Notes: generated by a model from the letters alone, not told the origin. A stretch of DNA of 64,000 nt from CAZQFV01 sp964613665 (GCA_964613665.1 CAZTIG010000007.1:1-64000); one strand, 5' to 3'; counted from the stretch's first letter, positions 1 to 7,745 are shown. Numbers and translations: made by a program.

Positions 1-1
1 G

Positions 2-166
2 CACGGCCGTACCAAAGTCGCCGGCCTTGACCGGCAAGTGCCCGGCTCAGGCAACGGCACGACGCCGCACATCCAGGGACACGGCAATGGTACGGCCATG
101 CCGCGCTGTACGCCGGCCGGGCACTTGCCATCCGCTGTGCATCGGCGCGACCTTGATATCGCCGTG
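2..166 (-). mobile_element. MITE family A, copy 1
   Basis: A 165-bp non-coding element, read on the minus strand. Its ends form an imperfect 20-bp terminal inverted repeat (left CACGGCGATATCAAGG, right complement CACGGCCGTACCAAAG). A perfect internal inverted repeat (GGCAAGTGCCCGGC/GCCGGGCACTTGCC) would let it fold into one long hairpin. It looks identical to the copy at 34812-34976. The right flank 167-175 (GGTAGACAG) is the presumed 9-bp target duplication; only one base of the left copy lies inside the window, and it matches. No transposase is encoded. The element ends 10 bp upstream of a -35 box. Confidence 0.9.
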
Positions 167-176
167 GGTAGACAGC

Positions 177-205
177 TTGCCACGAGCCCGGTCCGTGTGT
201 ATAAT
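177..205 (+). promoter_or_regulatory. Sigma-70-type promoter for the guanylyltransferase gene
   Basis: TTGCCA at 177-182 and TATAAT at 200-205 are separated by 17 bp. Transcription would start near 212, giving a leader of about 80 nt before the ATG at 293. The -35 box begins one base after the presumed target duplication of the adjacent MITE. Confidence 0.8.
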
Positions 206-292
206 GTAGCCAGGGGCCGCCGCCAAGAGTCTGTCGATGCCAGGCCGCCTGCTCCCGACAGAGCACCCACCCGAGTGCGAAGGAGGTCGCCC

Positions 293-2791
293 ATGAAAGC
301 CGTCATCATGGCAGGTGGACAGGGATCCCGTCTGCGCCCGCTGACGATCAACCGCCCCAAGCCGCTGGTGCCGCTGGTGGACAAGCCGGTGATGGCCCAC
401 ATCGTCGGTCTGCTCAAGAAGCACGGTTTCACCGAGGTGGTGGCCACCCTACAGTTCATGGCCGACCGGGTGCAGGACCACTTTGGCGACGGCGCGTCCT
501 TCGGGGTGCAGTTCCACTATTCCGTGGAGGAGGTGCCGCTGGGGACAGCCGGCAGCGTCAAGCAGGCCGAGTCCTTCCTGGACGAGCCGTTCCTGGTCAT
601 CAGCGGCGATGCCCTCACCGATTTCGACCTGAGCCAGGTCGTGGCCTTTCACCGGGAGCACGGGGCGCTGGTGACGATCACGCTGACGCGGGTGCCCAAC
701 CCGCTGGAGTACGGGGTCATCATCGTCAACGAGGACGGCCGGGTGCGGCAGTTCCTGGAGAAACCTTCCTGGAGCGAGGTCTTTTCGGACACGGTGAACA
801 CCGGCATCTACGTCCTCGATCCGCGCGTGTTCGAGTACATCGAGCCCGGCCGGCCCTTTGACTTCAGCCAGGACCTCTTCCCGCGGATCATGGAGCAGGG
901 TGAGCCGATCTACGGCTACATCGCCTCGGGTTACTGGTGCGACATCGGCAACATGCAGGAGTATATGCGCGCTACCGCCGACTACCTGGAAGGCCGCGTC
1001 CACCTGGAGCGCGATGGCACCGAGGTCCGCCCGGGCGTGTGGTGCGACCCCGAGGTCGAGCTCTCGCCCGAGGCGATCGTCGAGGGGGCGGTGTACCTTG
1101 GCTACGGCACCAAGGTCAAGGAAGGCGTCGTGCTGTACGGGCCCACGGTGGTACGCGACTTCTCGGTGCTGGAGAGCCGGGCCCACATCGACCGCTCGGT
1201 CATCTGGCGCAACTCGTACATCGGCGAGCGCGCCGAGCTGCGTGGGGCCGTCGTCGGCCGGCAGTGCACCATCAAGCGCCGGGCCATGGTCTTTGAGGGC
1301 GCGGTCATCGGCGACGGCACCACCGTGAATGCCGGGGCCATCATCCAGCCCGGCGTCAAGATCTGGCCGGGCAAGGAGATCGAGGAAGGTGCCACCGTAG
1401 CGTCCAGCATCATCTGGGGGGCGCAGGGGCGCAAGGTCCTCTTTGGCCGCTACGGGGTCAGCGGGCTGGTGAACGTGGACATCACCCCCGAGTTCGCCGC
1501 CCGCCTGGGGGCGGCCTACGGCGCCACCCTGCGCAAGGGGGCGGTGGTGACGATGAACCGGGACGCCCACTACACCCCGCGCATGATCAAGCGCGCGCTG
1601 ATCTCCGGGCTGCCCTCGGCCGGGGTGCACGTGGCCGACCTGCACTCGGTCCCCGTGCCGGTGGCCCGTTACGTGACCGCGGCGCTGGGCATGGCCGGGG
1701 GCATCCACGTGCGCCTCTCGCCTTTTGACAACCGCGTGGTGGACATTACCTTCTTCGACGAGCACGGGCAGGACCTGGGAGCAGCGACGCAGCGCAAGAT
1801 CGAGCGGGTCTTTTTCCAGGAGGACTTTCGGCGGGTGTACCTGGAGGACATCGCCCGCATCTTCGACCCGCCGCAGGTGCAGGAGCTCTACCTCTCTGCC
1901 TTCCGCAAGAGCCTGGACATGGAGGCCCTGCGCGCGATCGGCAAGGACGTCCGCCTGGTGGTGGACTATGCCAACTCCAGTGCCGCGCGCGTCCTGCCGA
2001 CCATCCTCGACGAGCTCAATTTCGACGTCCTGGCGATCAACTCCACCCTGGACGATTCCAAGCTGTACCAGACGGCCCAGGAGTACGAGAAGGGCATGGA
2101 CCTGCTGGCGGCGATGGTGCCGGTGGTCGGGGCCAACTTCGGGGTGCGGCTGGACACCGGGGGGGAACGCATCTACCTGGTGGACGACCGCGGACGGCGG
2201 GTGGAAGGCGTGCGTGCCCTCGTGCTCATGGTGGCCCTGAGCCTGGCCGCCCATGGCGGGGGGGCGGTCGCCGTACCGGTCTCGGCGCCGTCGGCCATCG
2301 AGCGGCTGGCGGAGCCATACGGAGCCAGGGTGATCCGCACCAAGGTGAACCCAGCCGCCCTTATGGAAGCCTGCGCCGAAGGCGATGTGCTGGTGGCCGG
2401 CGACAGTAGCGGCTCGTTCATCTTTCCCCAGTTCCACCCCATCTGCGACGGCCTCTTTGCCGTGGCCAAGCTGATGGAGCTGCTGGTGCGCCGACAGACG
2501 ACCCTGTTCGAGGCCCTCGCTGCCCTGCCGCCCTACTCGCTGCATCGCGTGCGCATCCCCTGCCGCTGGGAGAGCAAGGGCCGGGTCATGCGCCTGCTGA
2601 ACGAGCAGTTCGGGGAGCGCATCCTGGATCGGACCGACGGGGTCAAGATCGGGCTGGGCAGCTCGGAGTGGGTGCTCATCATGCCCGATGCCGACGGCCC
2701 CTTCTTCCACATCTACGCCGAGGGGGTGTCCGATGAGCAGGCCGAGGTGCTGGCCGAAAAGTACTCCGGCCTGGTGGTGAGCCTGCAGTAG
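293..2791 (+). CDS. Bifunctional-type mannose-1-phosphate guanylyltransferase / phosphomannomutase-like protein
   Basis: An 832-residue three-part fusion. Residues 1 to about 235 are a nucleotidyltransferase with the signature MAGGQGSRLRPLT near the N-terminus, predicted to make an NDP-sugar such as GDP-mannose. A left-handed beta-helix of hexapeptide repeats follows to about residue 370, and the rest is a phosphohexomutase-like region. The mutase part seems to lack the phosphoserine loop TASHNP: the matching stretch reads GGIHVRLSPFDNRVVD, so this half may be non-catalytic or regulatory. The start at 293 is chosen because AAGGAGG lies at 280-286 with a 6-nt spacer; the frame stays open upstream only because it runs through the MITE. 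The product would feed the surface-glycan genes at 10.5-21.9 kb. The exact sugar is an inference. Confidence 0.88.
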   Translation: MKAVIMAGGQGSRLRPLTINRPKPLVPLVDKPVMAHIVGLLKKHGFTEVVATLQFMADRVQDHFGDGASFGVQFHYSVEEVPLGTAGSVKQAESFLDEPFLVISGDALTDFDLSQVVAFHREHGALVTITLTRVPNPLEYGVIIVNEDGRVRQFLEKPSWSEVFSDTVNTGIYVLDPRVFEYIEPGRPFDFSQDLFPRIMEQGEPIYGYIASGYWCDIGNMQEYMRATADYLEGRVHLERDGTEVRPGVWCDPEVELSPEAIVEGAVYLGYGTKVKEGVVLYGPTVVRDFSVLESRAHIDRSVIWRNSYIGERAELRGAVVGRQCTIKRRAMVFEGAVIGDGTTVNAGAIIQPGVKIWPGKEIEEGATVASSIIWGAQGRKVLFGRYGVSGLVNVDITPEFAARLGAAYGATLRKGAVVTMNRDAHYTPRMIKRALISGLPSAGVHVADLHSVPVPVARYVTAALGMAGGIHVRLSPFDNRVVDITFFDEHGQDLGAATQRKIERVFFQEDFRRVYLEDIARIFDPPQVQELYLSAFRKSLDMEALRAIGKDVRLVVDYANSSAARVLPTILDELNFDVLAINSTLDDSKLYQTAQEYEKGMDLLAAMVPVVGANFGVRLDTGGERIYLVDDRGRRVEGVRALVLMVALSLAAHGGGAVAVPVSAPSAIERLAEPYGARVIRTKVNPAALMEACAEGDVLVAGDSSGSFIFPQFHPICDGLFAVAKLMELLVRRQTTLFEALAALPPYSLHRVRIPCRWESKGRVMRLLNEQFGERILDRTDGVKIGLGSSEWVLIMPDADGPFFHIYAEGVSDEQAEVLAEKYSGLVVSLQ

Positions 2792-2801
2792 CGCTTTCAG
2801 T

Positions 2802-2865
2802 GATCAGCGGTCAGCGGCCGGCCGGCAGCGCCCGCGCCCCCAAGGCTGGCCGCTGATCGCTGATC
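2802..2865. repeat. Palindromic heptamer-type repeat
   Basis: Arms GATCAGCGGTCAGCGGCC (2802-2819) and GGCCGCTGATCGCTGATC (2848-2865) are inverted copies with one mismatch. The units AGCGGTC/AGCGGCC are 7 bp long and match the repeat at 51594-51682. It lies between the convergent ends of the guanylyltransferase gene and the tyrS operon and may act as a transcript-end hairpin. Confidence 0.7.
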
Positions 2866-2876
2866 GCCAAAGAAAG

Positions 2877-2908
2877 CCTGGGGACGAGAGGTGGGTCTCG
2901 TCCCCAGG
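2877..2908 (-). terminator. Rho-independent terminator of the tyrS-mttB operon
   Basis: A 13-bp perfect stem (CCTGGGGACGAGA / TCTCGTCCCCAGG) with a 6-nt loop. On the minus strand it is followed by CTTTCTTT; on the plus strand there is no T-tract. It therefore best terminates the minus-strand operon ending at 3095. The roughly 185 bp between it and the last stop codon contains nothing I can identify. Confidence 0.7.
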
Positions 2909-3094
2909 GTCCAACAAGGAGGAGAAGGAGGGGCGGTCTGCTCCGCCCACTGCAGTATAGCCGAACCGGCCCGGCGGCGCAGTGAGCAGGGTCACGAAGG
3001 GACAGCGGATGCTTCAGCAAATTGGCGGCCAGCAGGCCCGGGGATGCCTCCAGGTTCTGCCACGGCGTCGCCGATTCGCGTTCGCCGCCCGGCC

Positions 3095-3745
3095 CTAGAC
3101 CCCCAGCAGCGCCCGGGCCCTGCCCACAGCCCCCACGGCGTCCTCGGCGTAGCCGTCAGCGCCGACCTCCTCGGCCCAGGCCTGGGTAACGGGAGCACCG
3201 CCGACCATGACCTTGACCTGGCCACGCAGGCCGGCCTTTTCCAGGGCATCGATGACGTCCTTCTGTGCCAGCATCGTGGTGGTCAGCAGGGCCGAGAGGC
3301 CCAGCAGCTGGGCCTTTTCCTCGCGGACGGCCGCGACGAAGCGCTCCGCGGGGACGTTCACGCCCAGGTCCTTGACGGCAAAGCCGCTGGCGGCGAGCAT
3401 CGTGCCCACCAGCGTCTTGCCGATCTCGTGGATGTCTCCGGAGACAGTGCCGATGACGACGCGGCCGAGGGTCTGGCGCTCGGTCTGTCGGCGGGCCAGC
3501 TCCGGCTCCAGGACGGCCATGCCGGCCTTCATCGCCTCGGCGCCCATAGCCAGGTGCGGCAAGAAGAACTCGCCGCGGGCGAAGCGCTCGCCCACTTCGC
3601 GGATGCCGACGGCGTAGCCCTGCTCGATCGCCTCCAAGGGGTCCAGCCCCTGGGATAGGCACTGCCGGGCAAGCTCGGCAGCCTGCTCGATCTCGCCCTC
3701 GATGACGCTGCTGGCCATCGCGTTCCACAAGCTTTCCTTGGACAT
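3095..3745 (-). CDS. Corrinoid (B12-binding) methyltransferase protein, MttC/MtbC type
   Basis: A 216-residue methyl-carrier protein that shuttles a methyl group on a cobalamin cofactor between a substrate methyltransferase and a second methyltransferase. A four-helix cap occupies roughly residues 1-90. A Rossmann-like B12 domain follows, with the cobalt-ligand motif DIHEIGK near residue 110 and a late glycine loop MVGGAPVTQ. Its length fits the family. The start at 3745 has AAAGGAGG upstream. It begins 16 bp after the MttB-family gene, and the two almost certainly work together. No corrinoid-activating RamA-type protein is visible in the window. Confidence 0.9.
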   Translation of the reverse strand: MSKESLWNAMASSVIEGEIEQAAELARQCLSQGLDPLEAIEQGYAVGIREVGERFARGEFFLPHLAMGAEAMKAGMAVLEPELARRQTERQTLGRVVIGTVSGDIHEIGKTLVGTMLAASGFAVKDLGVNVPAERFVAAVREEKAQLLGLSALLTTTMLAQKDVIDALEKAGLRGQVKVMVGGAPVTQAWAEEVGADGYAEDAVGAVGRARALLGV

Positions 3746-3761
3746 TCCGATTCCTCCTTTG

Positions 3762-5222
3762 CTATTTCCAGGCGGGCAGGCGGTCGAGGCCGTAGGGCCG
3801 GCCGGCCTGCAAGGTGATCTGCTCGAGCTCGGCCAGCAGGCCGGCGGGCAGCTCGAGCGCCTTGTGCGTGCCCAGGAGCTGCAGGGCGCGCTCGTGCGCC
3901 CGGTCGGCCGCGTCGCGGGAGCCCTTGTTCTCCCACGTCTGGCGAAAGTCGCGGTCGATCACCGCCGAGGGCTGGTAGACCTCCCGCTGGAAGTTGCGCA
4001 GGGTGTGGCTGGTCACCAGGAAGTTGCCGCGGTGGCCCACCTGGCGCATGATCTCCAACCCCAGGGACGGCGCGCTGGTGTCCACACCGCGCAGGAAGCG
4101 CCGCACCATGGCGATGACCTCGCAGTCGATGACCAGCTTCTCCAGGCTCTGGCAGCTCTCGAAATCGAGCATGCCGGCACCGGAGACCATGTTGACGCCG
4201 CCGAGAGCGGCCAGGAGGGTACCCAGCGCGGCCTCCAGGCCGTCCTGGGCATCGACGATCTTGGCATCGCTCATGCCCATGTAGGCGTGGGTGGGCAGGC
4301 CCAGGTGCTTGCCGACCTGGCAATAGGCCATGTCGATCATCATCGTCTCGATCGCGCCCATGGGCGGGGTGCCGGTGCGCATGTCGAACGCGGCCGGGGA
4401 GCCGCCCCACACGAGGGGGGCACCGGGCCGGGCCAGCTGGCCGATGACGACGCCACTCAGGCACTCGGCGGTGTGCTGGACGACCGAGCCGGCCAGCGTG
4501 GCCGGCCCGGTAGCCCCGGCCAGCGGCATGGAGACGAACTCGGCGGGGACCCCGTGGCGGGCACAGTCCACCAGGTTGCGGCAGGTAATCTCGCTCCAGA
4601 GGAGCGGCGGCGAGGGGCAAACGTCGAAGACGGCGCGCGGCCGCTCGGCCAGGGCCGCGGCGCTGCCGAAAACGGCCCCAAGCAGCCGGTGCATGACCGG
4701 CCAGGTCTCGACGGCAAAGGCCCCGGTGACGATCGGCTTGGAGGTGAGGCGCAGCGCCAGGTAGAGCCGGTAGAGGTCGGAGACCTCGCGCGGCACATCG
4801 GAGCAGACCAGCGCGGTGCTGACGGCGTCCATCTGCGGCAGGACGTCGGCCAGCTTGAGCAGGGAAACTAGGTCCTGGGTAACAGGCTTGCGCGACTGCT
4901 TGCTGCCGTGATCCAGGATGTAGATGGCGGCCGAACCGGGGTCAAAGTGCACGTCGTCACCGCCATAGTGCACGACGGGCCGCCCGGCGAGATCGTGGAG
5001 ATGGAAGGAGCGGGGCACCGTCTCCAGCGCCCGGTCCACCATCTGGGCCGGGATGTGCGCCGTGCGGGCGTCCTTGTCCACGCGGGCCCCGGCCCCGTCG
5101 AGCATCGCCAGCGCCTCGTCGTCGTACACGCGCACGCCGGGGTCTTCGAGGAGGGCATAGGCCTCCTCCAGGATGCGCCGCACATCCTGTTCGGATAGAA
5201 GACGCAACTGCAGGTTCGCCAT
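3762..5222 (-). CDS. MttB-family (trimethylamine/glycine betaine type) methyltransferase
   Basis: A 486-residue TIM-barrel methyltransferase of the MttB superfamily, expected to move a methyl group from a methylated amine to the corrinoid protein encoded just downstream. Archaeal trimethylamine enzymes use pyrrolysine at an in-frame UAG. This frame runs the full family length without any stop, so it belongs to the non-pyrrolysine group that includes glycine betaine methyltransferases (MtgB). The substrate cannot be read from sequence. Start ATG 5222 follows AAAGGAG. It lies 21 bp downstream of an unknown gene and in the same operon as tyrS, an unusual pairing. Confidence 0.88.
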   Translation of the reverse strand: MANLQLRLLSEQDVRRILEEAYALLEDPGVRVYDDEALAMLDGAGARVDKDARTAHIPAQMVDRALETVPRSFHLHDLAGRPVVHYGGDDVHFDPGSAAIYILDHGSKQSRKPVTQDLVSLLKLADVLPQMDAVSTALVCSDVPREVSDLYRLYLALRLTSKPIVTGAFAVETWPVMHRLLGAVFGSAAALAERPRAVFDVCPSPPLLWSEITCRNLVDCARHGVPAEFVSMPLAGATGPATLAGSVVQHTAECLSGVVIGQLARPGAPLVWGGSPAAFDMRTGTPPMGAIETMMIDMAYCQVGKHLGLPTHAYMGMSDAKIVDAQDGLEAALGTLLAALGGVNMVSGAGMLDFESCQSLEKLVIDCEVIAMVRRFLRGVDTSAPSLGLEIMRQVGHRGNFLVTSHTLRNFQREVYQPSAVIDRDFRQTWENKGSRDAADRAHERALQLLGTHKALELPAGLLAELEQITLQAGRPYGLDRLPAWK

Positions 5223-5243
5223 GGGTTCTCCTTTCTGGTCTGG

Positions 5244-5795
5244 TCAATCTTGCTCAGAGGTGCCTGTGGTCACATCCTCACCTGAGACGACCAGCCGGCT
5301 GCGGCTGGCCAACAGGAACGGACACTGCACGGGGCCGAGGTCCGGGCGGGCCGGGATCGACACGGTCACCGCGGTGAGCGCGAAAAAGGGCGTGCGCGTC
5401 ATGGTCAGGCAGGCCATGAGGTCGACCGAGTCCACCAGGTTGAGCTGGCCCCGCAGGAAGAACGGGCCCACGTACGCCTGGATGGGCACCGGGCGCTTCG
5501 GTACATAGTCGATGGCGCTCCCCGCCGGCCGCGGCTGGGCGGCGCTGCTGGGGGCCTCGTGCAGCAGGAGGATCTCGCTGCGGGGAACGATCCAGAGCCC
5601 CCCGGAGGCAACGCCCTGCTCCAGGCGAGTCAGCTCGACCGCGTGCACGCGCTCCAGGACGACGAACTCCTCCTCGGTCTGGTTCATCTGGTCGCTCAGG
5701 CGCATCGGGAAGCGCTGATGCAGGTCCCCACGCAGGATGCGGTGCTCCGTGCAGAGCACGACGGGGACCTTGGACGCGGCGGGGCGAGCTTCCAT
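5244..5795 (-). CDS. Conserved-looking protein of unknown function in the tyrS-mttB operon
   Basis: 183 residues that I do not recognise. The N-terminal part (about 12-35) reads VVLCTEHRILRGDLHQRFPM followed by RLSDQMN. The middle contains VELTRLEQGV and SEILLLHEA. The C-terminal half (about 110-165) is rich in beta-strand-forming residues around FFLRGQLNLVD and an aromatic turn. There is no signal peptide, membrane segment or cysteine cluster. The strong ribosome binding site GGAGGTG and tight spacing (12 bp after tyrS, 21 bp before mttB) show it is a real, co-transcribed gene. It may be a small beta-rich binding or regulatory protein, but nothing in the sequence fixes that. Confidence 0.7.
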   Translation of the reverse strand: MEARPAASKVPVVLCTEHRILRGDLHQRFPMRLSDQMNQTEEEFVVLERVHAVELTRLEQGVASGGLWIVPRSEILLLHEAPSSAAQPRPAGSAIDYVPKRPVPIQAYVGPFFLRGQLNLVDSVDLMACLTMTRTPFFALTAVTVSIPARPDLGPVQCPFLLASRSRLVVSGEDVTTGTSEQD

Positions 5796-5807
5796 GGCGA
5801 CACCTCC

Positions 5808-7019
5808 TCACGGCGCGCTCTTCCTGATCCGGACAAAGCGGCGCTTGCCCACCTGGACGAGGATGCCCTCGGCCGGCAGGTCGTCCGGGTCCAGGCGAAA
5901 GCGGGGGTCGGTCACCTGCCGGCCGTGCACCTGGACGGCACCCTGCTGAATGAGCCGACCGGCCTCGCTGGCGCTGGAGGTACTCCGGGTGATCTTGGCC
6001 AGTAGATCCCTCAGCGACACCTCCTCGTGCAGCGTGAACACGGGCACCTCGTCGGGAGCCTGACGCTGCTGGACGACGCGCTCGAACTGGGCCTCGGCCC
6101 CGTTCGCGGCAGCGGCCCCGTGGAAGCGGGTGACGAGCTCCCGCGCCAAGCGCTTCTTCAGCTCCATCGGGTGGGCCTCGCCCGAGGCCACGGCCCGGCG
6201 CATCGCCGCCAGATCGTCGTCGGGCACGTCGGTGACCAGCTCAAAGTAGTCCAGCATGGCGGTGTCGTCGATGCGCATGACCCGCCCGTACATGTCCGGC
6301 GCCGGCATGGTCAGGTCGACAGTGTTGCCGAAGCTCTTGCTCATCTTCTGCCCGTCGGTACCGACGAGCAGCGGGCAGAGAAAGACGTCCTGGGGGGACA
6401 TGCCCAGGGCCGTCTGCAGCTCGCGGCCGGCCAGGATGTTGAACTTTTGATCCGTCCCGCCGAACTCGACGTCGGCCCGGATGGCCACCGAGTCATAGGC
6501 CTGCAGCAGCGGGTAGAGCAACTCCATGAGCGAGAGGGCGCGCCCCTCCTCGTAGCGCTTGCGGAAGGTCTCGTGCTGCATCATCTGGGCCATGGTGAAA
6601 CGGCTGGTCAGGCGGAAGACGTCGGCCAGGGTGAAGCGGTCGAACCATTCGCTCTGCCAGCGCACCTCGGTACGCGCCGGGTCGACGATGAGGGAGAACT
6701 GCTCGATGTAGGTCTGGGCGTTCTCGCGCACCTCCTCCGGCGTGAGCATCTGGCGGCTGGTATCGCGGCCGGAGGGATCGCCGATCTGGGCCGTCCAGTC
6801 GCCGACGATGAGGACAACCTGGTGGCCCAGGTCCTGGAACTGGCGTATCTTGCGCAGGACGACGGCGTGCCCGACGTGCAGGTCGGGCTTGGAGGGGTCG
6901 AACCCGAGCTTTAGGCGCAGTTGCCGGCCGCTGCGCAGGCGCTGCAGCAGCTCTTCGCGGACGATCACCTCGGCCACGCCGCGAGTGAGGAGCTTCTCCA
7001 GGTCGGCCTCGGTAGGCAC
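5808..7019 (-). CDS. tyrS: Tyrosyl-tRNA synthetase
   Basis: 403 residues, class I synthetase that charges tRNA-Tyr with tyrosine. The HIGH-type motif is HVGH near residue 49 and the KMSKS loop is KMSKSFGN near residue 225. The C-terminal 65 residues form an S4 RNA-binding domain (SASEAGRLIQQGAVQVHG). Length and layout match the shorter bacterial TyrRS subgroup (TyrZ-like). The start is GTG at 7019, preceded by GGAGGTGACC. It is the first gene of an operon with an unknown gene, the MttB homologue and the corrinoid protein. A leader peptide and alternative hairpins upstream indicate transcription attenuation. Confidence 0.96.
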   Translation of the reverse strand: MPTEADLEKLLTRGVAEVIVREELLQRLRSGRQLRLKLGFDPSKPDLHVGHAVVLRKIRQFQDLGHQVVLIVGDWTAQIGDPSGRDTSRQMLTPEEVRENAQTYIEQFSLIVDPARTEVRWQSEWFDRFTLADVFRLTSRFTMAQMMQHETFRKRYEEGRALSLMELLYPLLQAYDSVAIRADVEFGGTDQKFNILAGRELQTALGMSPQDVFLCPLLVGTDGQKMSKSFGNTVDLTMPAPDMYGRVMRIDDTAMLDYFELVTDVPDDDLAAMRRAVASGEAHPMELKKRLARELVTRFHGAAAANGAEAQFERVVQQRQAPDEVPVFTLHEEVSLRDLLAKITRSTSSASEAGRLIQQGAVQVHGRQVTDPRFRLDPDDLPAEGILVQVGKRRFVRIRKSAP

Positions 7020-7034
7020 CGGTCACCTCCTTCC

Positions 7035-7125
7035 AACAACAGAAAGGAGCGCGGAAAGGAAACCTGTTCCACGCTCCTGCTGTGCATCGTATTGCGGTGG
7101 TGCGCTTCTGACCCAGGCGTGGAAC
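7035..7125 (-). promoter_or_regulatory. Attenuator: terminator and mutually exclusive antiterminator before tyrS
   Basis: On the minus strand, a terminator hairpin pairs GGAGCGTGGAA (7067-7077) with TTCCGCGCTCC (7046-7056), one G-U pair, followed by TTTCTGTTGTT. An upstream segment GTTCCACGC (7117-7125), just after the leader stop codon, is perfectly complementary to GCGTGGAAC (7066-7074) in the terminator's first arm, so both helices cannot form at once. A further G/C-rich hairpin (GCCGGCCCCC/GGGGGGGCTGGC) overlaps the leader stop. This is a classical ribosome-controlled attenuator layout. The T-tract is short, so termination may be partial. Confidence 0.75.
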
Positions 7126-7126
7126 G

Positions 7127-7213
7127 TTAGCCAGCCCCCCCTTGGGGGCCGGCGTAGATATAGTAGCCCCAACAACGCCACCAGCCTGGCTCGAAAGCGC
7201 GCCGCGCCTGCAT
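7127..7213 (-). CDS. Aromatic-rich leader peptide of the tyrS operon
   Basis: A 28-residue open reading frame with its own strong ribosome binding site (AAGGAGG at 7222-7228, 8-nt spacer). The central part reads GWWRCWGYYIYAG, with three Trp codons (TGG TGG .. TGG) and three Tyr codons (TAC TAT . TAC) within ten positions. It ends with TAA at 7127-7129, directly in front of the antiterminator strand. Ribosome stalling at the Tyr (or Trp) codons when charged tRNA is scarce would be expected to favour the antiterminator and so raise tyrS expression. No function beyond this regulatory role is suggested. Confidence 0.8.
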   Translation of the reverse strand: MQARRAFEPGWWRCWGYYIYAGPQGGAG

Positions 7214-7240
7214 GGGCTCTACCTCCTTGCCGACGAGGCC

Positions 7241-7269
7241 ATTGTAGCATAGGGCCGGGCGAGTGTCAA
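7241..7269 (-). promoter_or_regulatory. Promoter of the tyrS operon
   Basis: Minus-strand TTGACA (7264-7269), 17-bp spacer, TACAAT (7241-7246). The transcript would begin near 7234, a few bases before the leader-peptide ribosome binding site. A family B MITE starts 16 bp upstream of the -35 box. Confidence 0.88.
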
Positions 7270-7285
7270 GTATGGCTTCACGGCA

Positions 7286-7469
7286 GGATGCATGTCTCTA
7301 GATGGGCAAGGAGCGCGGCCGATCCCTGAGCGGAGCGGCCAAAGGCCGCGTAGTCGAAGGGCGGCCGCGCCTCCAGGGGCAAGCGGCCCTTCGACTTTGC
7401 CGCTCTCCGCTTCGCTCCGAGCGGCTCCGCTCAGGGACCGCTTGCCTGCCCATCCACAAACATGCATCC
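7286..7469 (+). mobile_element. MITE family B, copy 1
   Basis: A 184-bp non-coding element with imperfect terminal inverted repeats (GGATGCATGT...ATGGGCA at the left, TGCCCAT...ACATGCATCC at the right). It is flanked by perfect 9-bp direct repeats TTCACGGCA at 7277-7285 and 7470-7478, so it arrived by transposition. Inside, a 42-bp segment (7321-7362) bounded by GCGCGGCC/GGCCGCGC lies in the opposite orientation to copy 2. In this copy the segment is complementary to the right half (GATCCCTGAGCGGAGC against GCTCCGCTCAGGGACC), so a long hairpin can form. No transposase is present. Confidence 0.92.
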
Positions 7470-7565
7470 TTCACGGCACTGGACGTGCCGCCGCCACGGC
7501 GGCACAATCGTCCCCGGCGGCGACGGGCATCGCGACGGCCGGACATCCGCACCGGATGGGAGTGA

Positions 7566-7691
7566 CCGCGACCAACCCCCTGTGTGCAGGCCGGCGCGAT
7601 GCCGGCCGTGGAGGTCGTCCCGGTGGTCGGGCAGGTCTACCTGCCGCTGATCGCCAGGGCTGCGCCCGGCGATCTCCACCTGGGCCGCTGA
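7566..7691 (+). pseudogene. Possible 3' remnant of a secreted-protein gene
   Basis: An open frame without a convincing start, beginning just after a stop at 7563-7565. It ends EVVPVVGQVYLPLIARAAP and a few more residues before TGA. The YLPLIAR tail resembles the C-termini of the secreted proteins at 41633-42829 and 50135-50419. It lies just right of a MITE insertion, so an upstream part may have been lost or may never have existed. The rest of 7479-7718 shows nothing else I can identify. It could also be chance coding potential in GC-rich DNA. Confidence 0.3.
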
Positions 7692-7718
7692 GAGGGAAGG
7701 ATACGACAGACAAAGGGC

Positions 7719-7745
7719 GGCAGGAGCGGGCGTCTTGCTCCTGCC
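7719..7745 (-). terminator. Probable clpB terminator
   Basis: The hairpin GGCAGGAGC / GCTCCTGCC with a 9-nt loop lies 22 bp beyond the clpB stop codon. On the minus strand it is followed by GCCCTTTGTCTGTCG. The T-tract is weak. Confidence 0.55.

Noticed and set aside
38..292. N-terminal extension of the guanylyltransferase into the window start
   Set aside because: The extra frame runs through MITE A copy 1 and the promoter; a strong ribosome binding site precedes the ATG at 293. The same kind of false extension appears at 34739-35002 and other MITE copies, which stay open in several frames only because of GC bias.
2877..2908. T-box-like terminator (GGGGACGAG ... CTCGTCCCC)
   Set aside because: It lies between convergent gene ends with no downstream gene to regulate, and the T-tract is on the minus strand, so it is a simple terminator.
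2945..2960. Small RNA promoter (minus-strand TATACT) ahead of the 2877-2908 terminator
   Set aside because: No -35 hexamer at an acceptable distance; the short transcript would be pure speculation.
3762..5222. Pyrrolysine-containing trimethylamine methyltransferase
   Set aside because: The reading frame has no internal UAG over the whole family length.
7035..7125. T-box riboswitch before tyrS
   Set aside because: No T-box sequence (AGGGTGGnACCGCG) or specifier stem is visible; the region is taken up by a leader peptide with its own ribosome binding site.
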